Shown piece after piece: positions 10,801 through 18,098 of a DNA stretch of 64,000 nucleotides; position 1 is the first letter of the stretch; every line of letters starts with the position of its first letter. The notes under the pieces are model-generated. The model saw only the letters and a program-made list of their open reading frames with translations, ran no database searches and was not told where the DNA came from. The stretch comes from an uncultured Lachnospiraceae bacterium. Its GTDB lineage: Bacteria > Bacillota > Clostridia > Lachnospirales > Lachnospiraceae. Made by a program: the position numbers and the translations under genes. The DNA is taken from assembly GCA_910585005.1 (NCBI GenBank), contig CAJUCN010000012.1, positions 48,747 to 112,746 on the forward strand. The letters are read 5' to 3'.

Positions 10801-11945
10801 TGCGCTGTCATGCCGCAAAGGAGGCTCTCCGCCGGTGTCCTTGGAAAAAGATACATGGCGCTGGTTCTTCCCGGATTATGCCCGGCCCTTCCTAAACGCT
10901 GCATGGTTCCTGAGATTGTACGCGGACACCCTACCTGAAGCACCTGATCGATCTCCCCCACGTCAATTCCCAATTCCATCGACGACGTTGCACACAAAAG
11001 CCGGAGTTTTCCCTCCCTTAAAGACTGCTCCGTTTCCTGGCGCTGTTCTTTGGATAAACTTCCATGATGAACACGGGCAAAATCTTCACCCCCAATTAAG
11101 TTTACATAATATGCCAGTTTTTCCGCATACCGCCGCCCTTCCACAAAAGCGATCACACTCCGGTTTCCCTGGCAGTATTGGTATACCAATTCCGAAAGTT
11201 CCTGCCAGACAGGATCTTTTCGCCTTTTCTTACTGTCCACATAAGACCCCAGCACTTGAAGCCGGATCTCTTTGCCCATAGGCGGAGCAATGATCTGAAC
11301 CTGGTCTGGCGCCAGATAGCGCGCTGCCATATCAAGAGGTGAAATGGTAGCTGACAGGCCGATACGCTGCAACGCTCTTTTGCACAAAACATCCAGCCTT
11401 GCCAGGGAAAGCATCAAATGGGCCCCACGCTTTGTATCGATTAACGCATGAAGCTCATCCACGATCACGGCCTTTGCCGTACAAAGTACGTTCTGCCCGG
11501 TTTTACTGGTAAGCATTAAATACAGGGATTCCGGGGTAATGATCAGGATATGCGGCGGTTTCCTTATCATTTTCTGCCGCTGTGCGGAAGTGGTGTCTCC
11601 CGTGCGGATCCCAATCGAAATCAATTCCTGCCCGCCAATCCCTTCCAGCGGCTTATTTAAATTTTCCCGGATATCCGCCGCCAGCGATTTTAAGGGAGAC
11701 ACATAAATAAGCTGCAGCTCCTGCTTAAGCCTGCCCGCCTGTGCCTTTCTCTTTAGCCTGTCTAAAAACACCAAAAAAGCGGAAAGGGTCTTGCCTGTCC
11801 CTGTCGGGGCGGATACCAGCACATGGGAACCTGCCGCTATCACAGGCCAGGAAGCTGCCTGTACAGGTGTAGGTTCTCCCAAAGCACCCAAAAACCAATC
11901 CGATGTTTCCGTATCAAATAGATGTAAGCAATTTATCTCCGGCAT
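7806..11945 (-). CDS. lhr: Lhr-type large DEAD/DEAH-box ATP-dependent helicase
   Basis: This is a 1379-residue superfamily 2 helicase, the size expected of long bacterial Lhr proteins, which act in DNA repair. The N-terminal motor has Walker A APTGTGKT near residues 46-53, motif II DELH near 160, and the C-terminal motor motif QRLGRAGH. The long C-terminal half, about 900 residues with winged-helix-like parts (CQIARRYGLSMADTQAVL), matches the Lhr core plus Lhr C-terminal domain. The start follows GAGAGGATAGGAAG. It stands alone between the KDG kinase gene and the promoter of the hybrid kinase, with no evident functional link to either. Confidence 0.9.
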   Translation of the reverse strand: MPEINCLHLFDTETSDWFLGALGEPTPVQAASWPVIAAGSHVLVSAPTGTGKTLSAFLVFLDRLKRKAQAGRLKQELQLIYVSPLKSLAADIRENLNKPLEGIGGQELISIGIRTGDTTSAQRQKMIRKPPHILIITPESLYLMLTSKTGQNVLCTAKAVIVDELHALIDTKRGAHLMLSLARLDVLCKRALQRIGLSATISPLDMAARYLAPDQVQIIAPPMGKEIRLQVLGSYVDSKKRRKDPVWQELSELVYQYCQGNRSVIAFVEGRRYAEKLAYYVNLIGGEDFARVHHGSLSKEQRQETEQSLREGKLRLLCATSSMELGIDVGEIDQVLQVGCPRTISGTMQRLGRAGHNPGRTSAMYLFPRTPAESLLCGMTAQLAREGKVEQTNPPKGCLDILAQHLVSMAAFKSYQVDDVMEILKRAWTFQDVTKEEVKSVLEMLAGDYEHRREIPVRPRVLYDRIHEKVEGDGYSRMLAISAGGTIPDRGLYTVRTEEGVKVGEADEEFVYETRKGDRFLLGAFAWKVTQIGRDTVTVIQAPVEGARIPFWKGELKGRSKETGQLFGRMMHSLGQAAQAERLPEALGQMGLDQAACVPAAEYLKRQIAATGVLPSDRVMIAEHFRDQSGNSQLMIHSVYGRRVNAPLALLAARLAEQELGVNVSSVDEEDGFLLYSYADKPLPERLLYRIDPGSAERIMETLLPEAPVFNIAFRYNCGRALMMGAKGKGRQPLWMQRLRSAEMLDQVAGERTHPLIRETRRECMEQIWDGRGVRELLEKIHSGEILVHEVYTKTPSPMSLPLQWSQEAAVMYDYTPTPMGIHRTVEEAFTQENELLRPEKSELMQLQTKEKLPRDEKQLHSLLMTEGDLAAGEMEIPVEWLESLSAQGRVVYLEQGLWIAAEQRQEYENALWEDDRDAMAPVIRRMLRYRGGASLCQIARRYGLSMADTQAVLESLCEKGEVTGQMEQDLDGREERIYYHAQIYKRARISTVKKRREEIMTAPASSYAALLLSHLRSPLPPEESMKAALAFLAGTAFTASAWEEYLLPARVRNYRESLLDSLLAKGEYFWHMKEKGKIRFVRTAWIDWEKEPVTDKETLSGKEGRIVEVISKRGASFMQTLNGVLEGESPYDTLLSLMEKGVVCADSFLPVRQWLDGEKLKKSPARCRVGAKVKALQAGRWDLVRPVRELTLQEQIDGCFTRYRILCRETAALSGLSWQEALSILRIQEYTGQVRRGYFVEGLSGAQFIRSEEFAGVTSQLLHPVSETVWISAADPIQPWGKLLAHMPGREFINISGNAVALQGGIPIAVMERQGQVLRIFEEDHMEEVLRLFAESYKQGRLFVDKKRIQVKEYPKEAAGMLEKSGFSRQVQGYALYR

Positions 11946-12012
11946 CTTCCTATCCTCTCATTTCAAAAGGGACCATCTACCCTGACAGCCCCTTCATCTA
12001 AAAATATCATCA

Positions 12013-13110
12013 TTACCTCTGGACTCTGGCTCCTGCCCCGCCCATAATAGCTTCCACTTCCTTTTTACTTGCCATGGTGGTATCCCCCGGCGTTGTCATT
12101 GCCAGCGCACCGTGGGCCGCTCCGTAGTTTACCGCAAGAAGCGCGTCTCCCGTAGTCATCAGACCATAGATAAGCCCCGATGCAAAGGAATCTCCTCCGC
12201 CTACCCGATCCATGATCTCCAGGCCCTTATAATCTTTCGCCTTATAGATTTCCCCATCTGCCCAGCAGATAGCGCTCCAGTCGTTTACGGTAGCCGTCTT
12301 TACTTCCCTAAGGGTGGTTGCAACTGCCTTAAAATTAGGATAAGTCTTAGCAGCTTCACTGATCATCTTTTTATAACCGTCTAAGTTTAATTCCTTTAAG
12401 TCTGCATCATTCCCTTCGATCTCAAAACCAAGACATGCTGTGAAATCTTCCTCGTTGCCGATCATCACATCCACATATCCTGCTATCTCCTTGTTTACCT
12501 CCTGGGCTTTGGCCTGGCCGCCGATAGCGCTCCACATGGAAGGACGGTAATTTAAGTCGTAGGAAACAACTGTCCCATATTTTTTGGCGGTTTTAATGGC
12601 TTCGATCACCGTCTTGCAGGACTGCTCGGAAAGCGCCGCATAAATGCCGCCGGTATGCAGCCAGCGCACTCCCAATTCCCCAAAGATATAATCAAAATCA
12701 AAATCCTCAGGCGTTGCCTTGGAGATTGCCGTATTGGCACGGTCAGAACACCCCACTGCCCCCCGGATTCCAAATCCTCTTTCCGTAAAGTTGATCCCGT
12801 TCCGGCAGGTACGTCCGATTCCGTCCGTCTTCATCCATTTAATCAGGGAAGTATCCACTCCTCCCTGGTTGATAAAGTCCTCCATCAGCATTCCTACCTC
12901 ATTATCTGCAAAGGCAGTAATCACGGCCGTGTTCAGTTTAAAGCATTTCTTCAGCCCCCTGATCACATTGTACTCTCCGCCGCCTTCCCATGCACGGAAA
13001 GATCTTGCAGTGCGGATCCTTCCCTCCCCTGGATCTAAACGGAGCATTACTTCCCCCAAAGATACCGCGTCATATTTACATTCCTTTGCAGGTCTTAATT
13101 TCAAATCCAT
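12013..13110 (-). CDS. kdgK: 2-keto-3-deoxygluconate kinase (PfkB family)
   Basis: This is a 365-residue PfkB-type sugar kinase that phosphorylates 2-keto-3-deoxygluconate to KDPG. The GEVMLRLDPGEG start, the substrate segment GGGEYNVIRGL and the C-terminal catalytic motif GGGDSFASG support this, with the catalytic base at Asp307; the second position is Gly where most family members have Ala. The ATG follows AAGGAGGATAAG. It is 38 bases downstream of the KDPG aldolase gene. The two complete the last steps of the uronate pathway whose first three enzymes (UxaC, UxaB, UxaA) are encoded 11-17 kb away in the same window. Confidence 0.88.
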   Translation of the reverse strand: MDLKLRPAKECKYDAVSLGEVMLRLDPGEGRIRTARSFRAWEGGGEYNVIRGLKKCFKLNTAVITAFADNEVGMLMEDFINQGGVDTSLIKWMKTDGIGRTCRNGINFTERGFGIRGAVGCSDRANTAISKATPEDFDFDYIFGELGVRWLHTGGIYAALSEQSCKTVIEAIKTAKKYGTVVSYDLNYRPSMWSAIGGQAKAQEVNKEIAGYVDVMIGNEEDFTACLGFEIEGNDADLKELNLDGYKKMISEAAKTYPNFKAVATTLREVKTATVNDWSAICWADGEIYKAKDYKGLEIMDRVGGGDSFASGLIYGLMTTGDALLAVNYGAAHGALAMTTPGDTTMASKKEVEAIMGGAGARVQR

Positions 13111-13148
13111 ACCTTCTTATCCTCCTTTTCTTCCGATCCCAAACGGAA

Positions 13149-13790
13149 TTAACCCCTGATCTCGTTCACCAGTTTAACCGCTTCCTCCGTCAGACGCTGG
13201 ATTTCGTCAAACTTTCCTTCCGCTACTAAGTCTCCCTTCACCATCCAGCTTCCGCCGCAGGCTGTAACTGCTTTACATCCGAAATAATCTTTCAGATTTG
13301 CCGCGCTCACCCCGCCGGTAGGCATAAACTTAAGTCCCGTATAAGGCGCTGACAATGCTTTGATGGTCGATACCCCGCCAAACTGCTGCGCCGGAAAAAA
13401 TTTCACTACCCTGAGTCCTCTTTTTACTGCCTGTGCAATCTCCGAAGGAGTAATGCATCCTGGAAATACCGGAACCTGCTTTTCCAGGCAATAGTCTACG
13501 ACCTCCGGGTCAAACCCCGGGCTTACAATAAATTTCGCGCCTGCCAAAAGGGCTTCATCCACCTGCTTTGTGGTCAGTACCGTTCCTGCCCCTACCAGCA
13601 TCTGCGGAAATTCCTCCGCCATAATACGAATACAGTCCTTTGCTGCCGCGGTGCGGAACGTGACCTCCGCACATGGCAGGCCGCCCTTACAAAGCGCCTC
13701 ACCAAGAGGTTTTGCGTCTTTTGCATCCTGGAGCACCACCACCGGCACGATCCCAAGTTCTTCTATTTTTTTTTCGATTTCTGATACCAT
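13149..13790 (-). CDS. eda: KDPG aldolase
   Basis: This is a 213-residue class I aldolase that cleaves 2-keto-3-deoxy-6-phosphogluconate into pyruvate and glyceraldehyde-3-phosphate. The Schiff-base lysine is Lys130 in RVVKFFPA. The proton-transfer Glu is in AEVTFR (residue 42). GAGTVL and FMPTGGV are the usual phosphate-site loops. Length is normal for Eda. The start follows GGAGGG. It is the first gene of the eda-kdgK pair and has its own promoter, which carries the same element as the promoter of the upstream GntR regulator. Confidence 0.93.
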   Translation of the reverse strand: MVSEIEKKIEELGIVPVVVLQDAKDAKPLGEALCKGGLPCAEVTFRTAAAKDCIRIMAEEFPQMLVGAGTVLTTKQVDEALLAGAKFIVSPGFDPEVVDYCLEKQVPVFPGCITPSEIAQAVKRGLRVVKFFPAQQFGGVSTIKALSAPYTGLKFMPTGGVSAANLKDYFGCKAVTACGGSWMVKGDLVAEGKFDEIQRLTEEAVKLVNEIRG

Positions 13791-13880
13791 CTTTTCCCTC
13801 CGTTCCTTCCCTTTTTAGAATCTTTTCTTCTCATACTACATATTTCCCACATTGGAAACGTCTTATGTTTCATTAATATA

Positions 13881-13916
13881 ACTATACTTTCATAGCTTTT
13901 TTTTGTCAATACATAT
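13881..13916 (-). promoter_or_regulatory. eda-kdgK promoter with candidate FadR/GntR operator
   Basis: On the minus strand TTGACA (13904-13909) and TATAGT (13881-13886) are 17 bases apart. The -35 box lies inside the 16-base element ATATGTATTGACAAAA (13901-13916), which occurs identically over the promoter of the GntR-family gene just upstream. On the plus strand the element contains GT-N4-AC, the half-site pattern of GntR operators. A repressor bound here would block the -35 box. Confidence 0.72.
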
Positions 13917-13953
13917 GATGTTTCTTTTCGTCATGATCTCTCTTTTGGCCCTC

Positions 13954-14670
13954 TTAAATCTGACCTTTCTTCCCCTGCTCCTTAAGCAGGCGCATGATCA
14001 TCTGCCGGTTGTAAGTTAAATGCATGACCATGGCACATCTTGCCCCCACTGCATCCCTGGCAAGGATTGCTTCCGTAATTGCCCGGTGGGATTCAATGGT
14101 CTCACTCATCAGTATCCGGTGGGTAAGATTCGCAAAGGTAGTGACTGCTGAATTGATCACCGGGATTAAAATCTCCGCCACCCTGTTTTTGCTGCATTTG
14201 GCTATACAAGTGTGGAACTCCACATCTTTTTTCATATGGCTTTTGCCTGTAAGGTACAACTGCTCCACTTCATCGCACAGTTTCTTTAGCTGTACAAGCT
14301 CTTCTTCTGCCGCATACCCGCTGGCAAGAACAGCAATCTCCGGTTCCAACATAAGGCGTACGTCAAAAAGCTCCAATGCAAGCTTATACTTGTCCTGAAG
14401 CTTCGACAGCCCTAACGGATCCTCTTCCAAGGTACTGGTGCTTACCACAAAGGTGCCAGAACCTCTACGCACTTCCAGAATCCCCCTGGACACCAAGCTT
14501 TTTACCGCCTCACGGACCGTACTTCTTCCAACCCCAAACCGCTCCGCCAGTTCAAACTCATTCGGTATTTTTTCTCCTATCTCCACAGGTTCATTCAAGA
14601 TATATGCAAAAAGCGCATCCTCCACCTGAGAGCCAAGCAGTCTTTTGTCCATCTTCTCAAACTGATACAT
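13954..14670 (-). CDS. FadR-subfamily GntR transcriptional regulator (FCD domain), candidate KDG/uronate regulator
   Basis: This is a 238-residue repressor. The N-terminal winged helix spans about residues 10-75 (NEFELAERFGVGRSTVREAVKSL, with GTFVV at the wing) and the all-helical FCD ligand domain follows, carrying the His-containing positions VEFHTCIAK and ESHRAITEAI that hold a metal in this family. The frame is open upstream to a TTG, but that TTG is part of the -35 box, so the ATG at 14670 (MYQFEKMDKRLLG) is preferred; ATG at 14652 is an alternative. It precedes eda-kdgK, and a 16-bp repeat links both promoters, which suggests it controls those genes and itself. The effector is not known. 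Confidence 0.82.
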   Translation of the reverse strand: MYQFEKMDKRLLGSQVEDALFAYILNEPVEIGEKIPNEFELAERFGVGRSTVREAVKSLVSRGILEVRRGSGTFVVSTSTLEEDPLGLSKLQDKYKLALELFDVRLMLEPEIAVLASGYAAEEELVQLKKLCDEVEQLYLTGKSHMKKDVEFHTCIAKCSKNRVAEILIPVINSAVTTFANLTHRILMSETIESHRAITEAILARDAVGARCAMVMHLTYNRQMIMRLLKEQGKKGQI

Positions 14671-14707
14671 AAATCCAAACGCCCTGCCTTTTCCCAAATT
14701 TTTAAAA

Positions 14708-14743
14708 ATGATAAAGCAGCCTTTCCATTTTGTCAATACATAT
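14708..14743 (-). promoter_or_regulatory. Promoter of the GntR regulator gene, with the same operator-like element as eda
   Basis: TTGACA (14731-14736) and TATCAT (14708-14713) on the minus strand are 17 bases apart, placed across the last codons of the upstream LacI gene. The 16-base element ATATGTATTGACAAAA spans 14728-14743 and is identical to that at 13901-13916. Confidence 0.72.
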
Positions 14744-15713
14744 CCGGTTCAACGATAAAGTAACTCAGTTTTACCTCTTTTCCTGCCCCTTCCCCATGGC
14801 TAAGCAGTTCCATCAGTATCCTGACCGCCAGCTCCCCGCTTTTTTCATAGGCATAGTGGACAGTGACAAGGGGCGGTTCCATGACACGGGCCATATCAGA
14901 ATCCCCCTGGCCCGCAACCAAAACCTTCTCCGGAATTGGGATTCCCTGTTCCCGCAAATATTGCACTGCTCCTGCCGCCATGGTGTCCGTGGCGCAGACC
15001 AGTCCATCTAGTTCGCCACATCTCTTGATCAGTTCCCCAGCCTTTTCGTATCCCGACTGAATCGTAAAATCCGCCGTTACAAAGTTATCCGCCAATTCCC
15101 CATACCCGGCGTCCCGTACCGCGTCTTTAAATCCCTGATACCGTTTCGCCCCTACCGCCTGATTCTGCCGAACCGCGCTGATATACCCCAACCTCTTTCG
15201 TCCTTTTTTGAGAAGTAATTTGGTAAGATCATATGAAGCATGATAATCATCATGGAATACGCAGCAATAACCGGGCAGGCGCTGTCCTACGATCACTACC
15301 GGAACCGATAAGTTTTTTAATAACTGGTTATGCTCCGGCGTCAATACCGTTGCACTTAACACCACCCCGTCCACCTGTTTTGCACTAAATGCCGACAGGT
15401 ACTCCAATTCCTTTTCCGGGCTGTTTTGGGTAACAGCAAGAAGCATCTGGTATCCATGTTCGTTTAACGCGGAAAGAAGCCCTTCTACCACCCTGCCAAT
15501 GGATGCAGACACAATCTTGGGAACGATCACACCGATCATTCTGGTTTTCTTCGTCCGCAGCGTCTGTGCCTGCACTGATGGCCTGTATCCTGTTTCTTCT
15601 ACCACTTTATGGATGGCCTGCCGCTTTTCCTCTGAAATATATCCGTTATTAAAATACCGTGAAACGGCAGCTTTCGATACCCCTGCCAGTTCCGCAATCT
15701 CCGCTATATTCAT
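14733..15713 (-). CDS. LacI-family regulator, probable regulator of the adjacent amylosucrase gene
   Basis: This is a 326-residue LacI-type repressor. The helix-turn-helix IAEIAELAGVSKAAVSRYFN is at the N-terminus, the hinge helix QAQTLRTKKT near residues 50-60, and a periplasmic-binding-protein-like effector domain fills the rest. The N-terminal part resembles the sucrose and trehalose regulators of Firmicutes. The ATG follows AAGGAG. It starts 22 bases after the amylosucrase-type gene on the same strand, so both are probably one transcript and sucrose is a reasonable effector guess. Its last codons contain the promoter of the next gene. Confidence 0.83.
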   Translation of the reverse strand: MNIAEIAELAGVSKAAVSRYFNNGYISEEKRQAIHKVVEETGYRPSVQAQTLRTKKTRMIGVIVPKIVSASIGRVVEGLLSALNEHGYQMLLAVTQNSPEKELEYLSAFSAKQVDGVVLSATVLTPEHNQLLKNLSVPVVIVGQRLPGYCCVFHDDYHASYDLTKLLLKKGRKRLGYISAVRQNQAVGAKRYQGFKDAVRDAGYGELADNFVTADFTIQSGYEKAGELIKRCGELDGLVCATDTMAAGAVQYLREQGIPIPEKVLVAGQGDSDMARVMEPPLVTVHYAYEKSGELAVRILMELLSHGEGAGKEVKLSYFIVEPDMY

Positions 15714-15735
15714 AAGCGCCGCTCCTTACATGCTC

Positions 15736-17634
15736 TCATTCATTTCTTTTCAGATAATAGAACCCGTAAGCAGGAATATTGACCCCCGCCGGTTTCATGT
15801 TTTGCCCGGAGATCAGATCCGTATAATCTCCATCCGTCTCGTTGATCCACGCCGTTTTATCATATTCGCTGAAATTAAACAGCCCAATCAGTTTTTCCCC
15901 CTGGTAATGCCTGGCCATACACAGCACGGAAGAATCCCAGGTTTCAATCGTCCAGGTATCGGCATTCGATACAAAAGCTTTCTCCCTTTTACGGATCTTT
16001 TCTAACTGGGCCAGCCCCTGGAATATTTTTCCTTCCACAGTGCTGTTATCCGTTTTCTTTTCAGCCAGCTCCCAATTCATTGCCCCCCGGTGGACATAGC
16101 GGGAATCCTCTGCCTTATAGGGATCTTCCTTGTAGGAATAATCATTTAACTGGCCAATCTCATCCCCACTATAGAGCACCGGGATTCCAGACTGCATGAA
16201 CATATACGCGTGAAGCATCAGATCCAGCCTCACAGCCCGCTCCATTGCCTCACCATCCTGCTCCAAATCTGCCTTCTCTATTCCACACATAGAAGCCGTG
16301 GTACCACAAAACCGGGCGTCCCCGGTAACCGGGTCGGCATTGTATAACTCACCCCTGCTATTGCTTTCCCCTGCAAATCCTTGGAAATAGTCATTCAAGT
16401 ACTGCTTATGGGACCTCTCCCCCTTGCCTTCCAACAATAAAGTTCCGTAATCAAGCCCCCAGCCAATGTCGTCATGGCAGCGCAGATAATTTAAAAAAAC
16501 GTAATCCTTGGGAAGTCCATTTATGATATCAAGCTGTTTTTTTAATAACTTAATATCCCTTGTCGCCACAGTATGCCATGTGGTCGCCATCGTGGTGACG
16601 TTATAAAGCATGTGGCATTCCGGTTTCTCCAACGTCCCGAAATAGGGCGTTACCTTCTCCGGCTCCATAACCACCTCTCCCAGCAAAAGCACTGCCGGGC
16701 ATACGATTTCACTAATGATCCGCATCATACGGACGATCGTATGTACCTGGGGAAGATTCCGGCAGGAAGTATTTAGTTCCTTCCAAATATAAGGCACCGC
16801 ATCAATACGGATAATATCAATTCCCCGATTTGCCAGATAAAGAAAATTGTACATCATTTCATTAAATACTCTGGGATTCCTGTAATTCAAATCCCATTGG
16901 TACGGATAAAAGGTCGTCATCACATAATATCCCAGATCAGGAAGATAGGTAAAGTTCCCTGGAGCCGTAGTGGGAAACACCTGGGGCACGGTTCGCTCAT
17001 AAAGTGCAGGCCACTCCCCATTGTCAAAGAAAAAGTACCGGCTCATATACTCTCCTTCTTTCCGGCATGCCCTCTTTGCCCACTCATGATCCTCTGAGGT
17101 GTGGTTCATCACAAAGTCCATACAGACATGAATGTTCTTTTTGTGGCAGGCAGCAGTAAGACTCTCTAGCTCCTTCATGGAACCTAACTTTTCCTGTACC
17201 TTACGGAAATCTGATACTGCATATCCGCCATCGGAACGTCCCTCAGGCGTATCCAGAAAAGGCATCAGGTGGATATAATTCACATTACACTGTTCTATAT
17301 AATCCAGCTTCGATTCCACGCCTTTCATATTTCCGGCAAAATTATCGATATAAAACATCATTCCAAGCATGTCATTTTGTTGATACCAGCCCTTGTCAGA
17401 CTCTCTTTTCAAGTCTATTTCTTTTAATTCTTGATTTCTTTCCAGATAAAACTGCCTCATACGGTCACATAACTCTGCAAACATAGCGTCATTATCATAT
17501 AATTCCATAAAAAGCCATCGCAGTTCATCGTGATGCCGCTTTAACCTTTCCAGAAATATTTCATCCCCGGCTAAAAGGCCTCTTCCCGTACCTGGCTCTT
17601 GCGTTACACTTTTTTTTGATACACGCTTTTTCAT
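15736..17634 (-). CDS. GH13 subfamily 4 enzyme: amylosucrase / sucrose hydrolase
   Basis: This is a cytoplasmic alpha-retaining GH13 enzyme of about 632 residues, the length of amylosucrase. Three catalytic segments match that subfamily closely: nucleophile D278 in IIRIDAVPYIW, acid/base Glu in LLGEVVMEPE, and transition-state Asp in YLRCHDDIGW. The segment HLMPFLDTPEGRSDGGYAV is the usual amylosucrase second conserved region. The enzyme either builds glucan from sucrose or hydrolyses it. The ATG at 17634 has AGGGAG ten bases upstream; ATG 17658 is an alternative. A LacI gene follows 22 bases later. There is no sucrose transporter nearby, though general PTS genes lie just upstream. Confidence 0.85.
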   Translation of the reverse strand: MKKRVSKKSVTQEPGTGRGLLAGDEIFLERLKRHHDELRWLFMELYDNDAMFAELCDRMRQFYLERNQELKEIDLKRESDKGWYQQNDMLGMMFYIDNFAGNMKGVESKLDYIEQCNVNYIHLMPFLDTPEGRSDGGYAVSDFRKVQEKLGSMKELESLTAACHKKNIHVCMDFVMNHTSEDHEWAKRACRKEGEYMSRYFFFDNGEWPALYERTVPQVFPTTAPGNFTYLPDLGYYVMTTFYPYQWDLNYRNPRVFNEMMYNFLYLANRGIDIIRIDAVPYIWKELNTSCRNLPQVHTIVRMMRIISEIVCPAVLLLGEVVMEPEKVTPYFGTLEKPECHMLYNVTTMATTWHTVATRDIKLLKKQLDIINGLPKDYVFLNYLRCHDDIGWGLDYGTLLLEGKGERSHKQYLNDYFQGFAGESNSRGELYNADPVTGDARFCGTTASMCGIEKADLEQDGEAMERAVRLDLMLHAYMFMQSGIPVLYSGDEIGQLNDYSYKEDPYKAEDSRYVHRGAMNWELAEKKTDNSTVEGKIFQGLAQLEKIRKREKAFVSNADTWTIETWDSSVLCMARHYQGEKLIGLFNFSEYDKTAWINETDGDYTDLISGQNMKPAGVNIPAYGFYYLKRNE

Positions 17635-17710
17635 TTCTCCGTTTCTCCCTGTTTTCATAATAACCTGCTGATTGTTGTCTATCAAAAACCATAAAACTTT
17701 TCTCTGTGAC

Positions 17711-17764
17711 AAAAAAGATGCTGCCAGGCGCTTTGGGAGTTCCAAAGATCCAAATAGCAGCATC
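17711..17764 (-). terminator. Rho-independent terminator of ptsH
   Basis: On the minus strand GATGCTGC and GCAGCATC close a long stem-loop with an inner CTTTGG/CCAAAG hairpin, followed directly by TTTTTT. It begins about ten bases after the HPr stop codon and separates the PTS genes from the amylosucrase unit. Confidence 0.85.
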
Positions 17765-17773
17765 CCCTATCAT

Positions 17774-18031
17774 TTACAGATTACTTTCAAAGAAAGCTTT
17801 GATCCCCTCAAAGGCCGCTGCTTCATCCGGTCCTTCCACTTCCACTTCCACCGTATCTCCGCATTTTACGCCAAGTCCCATCACCGCCATCAGCTTGGTA
17901 GCTACCGCTGATTTGGAATCCTTTACAATCTGGATCGTGCTCTCATACTTCTTGGCTTCCTTCACCAGAAGCCCTGCCGGCCTTGCGTGGATCCCCACTT
18001 CATCCTTGATCACATAACTGAATTTTTGCAT
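17774..18031 (-). CDS. ptsH: HPr-family phosphocarrier protein of the PTS
   Basis: This is an 85-residue HPr that accepts phosphate from Enzyme I on His15 (GIHARPAG) and passes it to sugar-specific EIIA domains. Length and fold pattern are normal. At the regulatory position that is Ser46 in Bacillus HPr the alignment gives Lys46, in ATKLMAVMGLG, with Thr45 beside it. Phosphorylation by HPr kinase, and so the classical HPr(Ser-P)-CcpA route, is therefore doubtful for this copy. It lies 67 bases after ptsI, the reverse of the usual ptsH-ptsI order, and is followed by a strong terminator. Confidence 0.92.
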   Translation of the reverse strand: MQKFSYVIKDEVGIHARPAGLLVKEAKKYESTIQIVKDSKSAVATKLMAVMGLGVKCGDTVEVEVEGPDEAAAFEGIKAFFESNL

Positions 18032-18098
18032 TGTTCTTCCTCCTTAATATGATTATATTGATCTATTATTTCTATCCTTCCCGTCGGTATCCCTCTGA

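Noticed and set aside
10712..11281. A 189-codon plus-strand frame opposite the helicase gene
   Set aside because: Pro/Ser/Leu-rich composition with no recognisable motif and no ribosome site. It is a shadow of the Lhr gene.
14671..14736. N-terminal extension of the FadR-type regulator from a TTG start
   Set aside because: The TTG is part of the TTGACA -35 box of the gene's own promoter, so the region is upstream of transcription.
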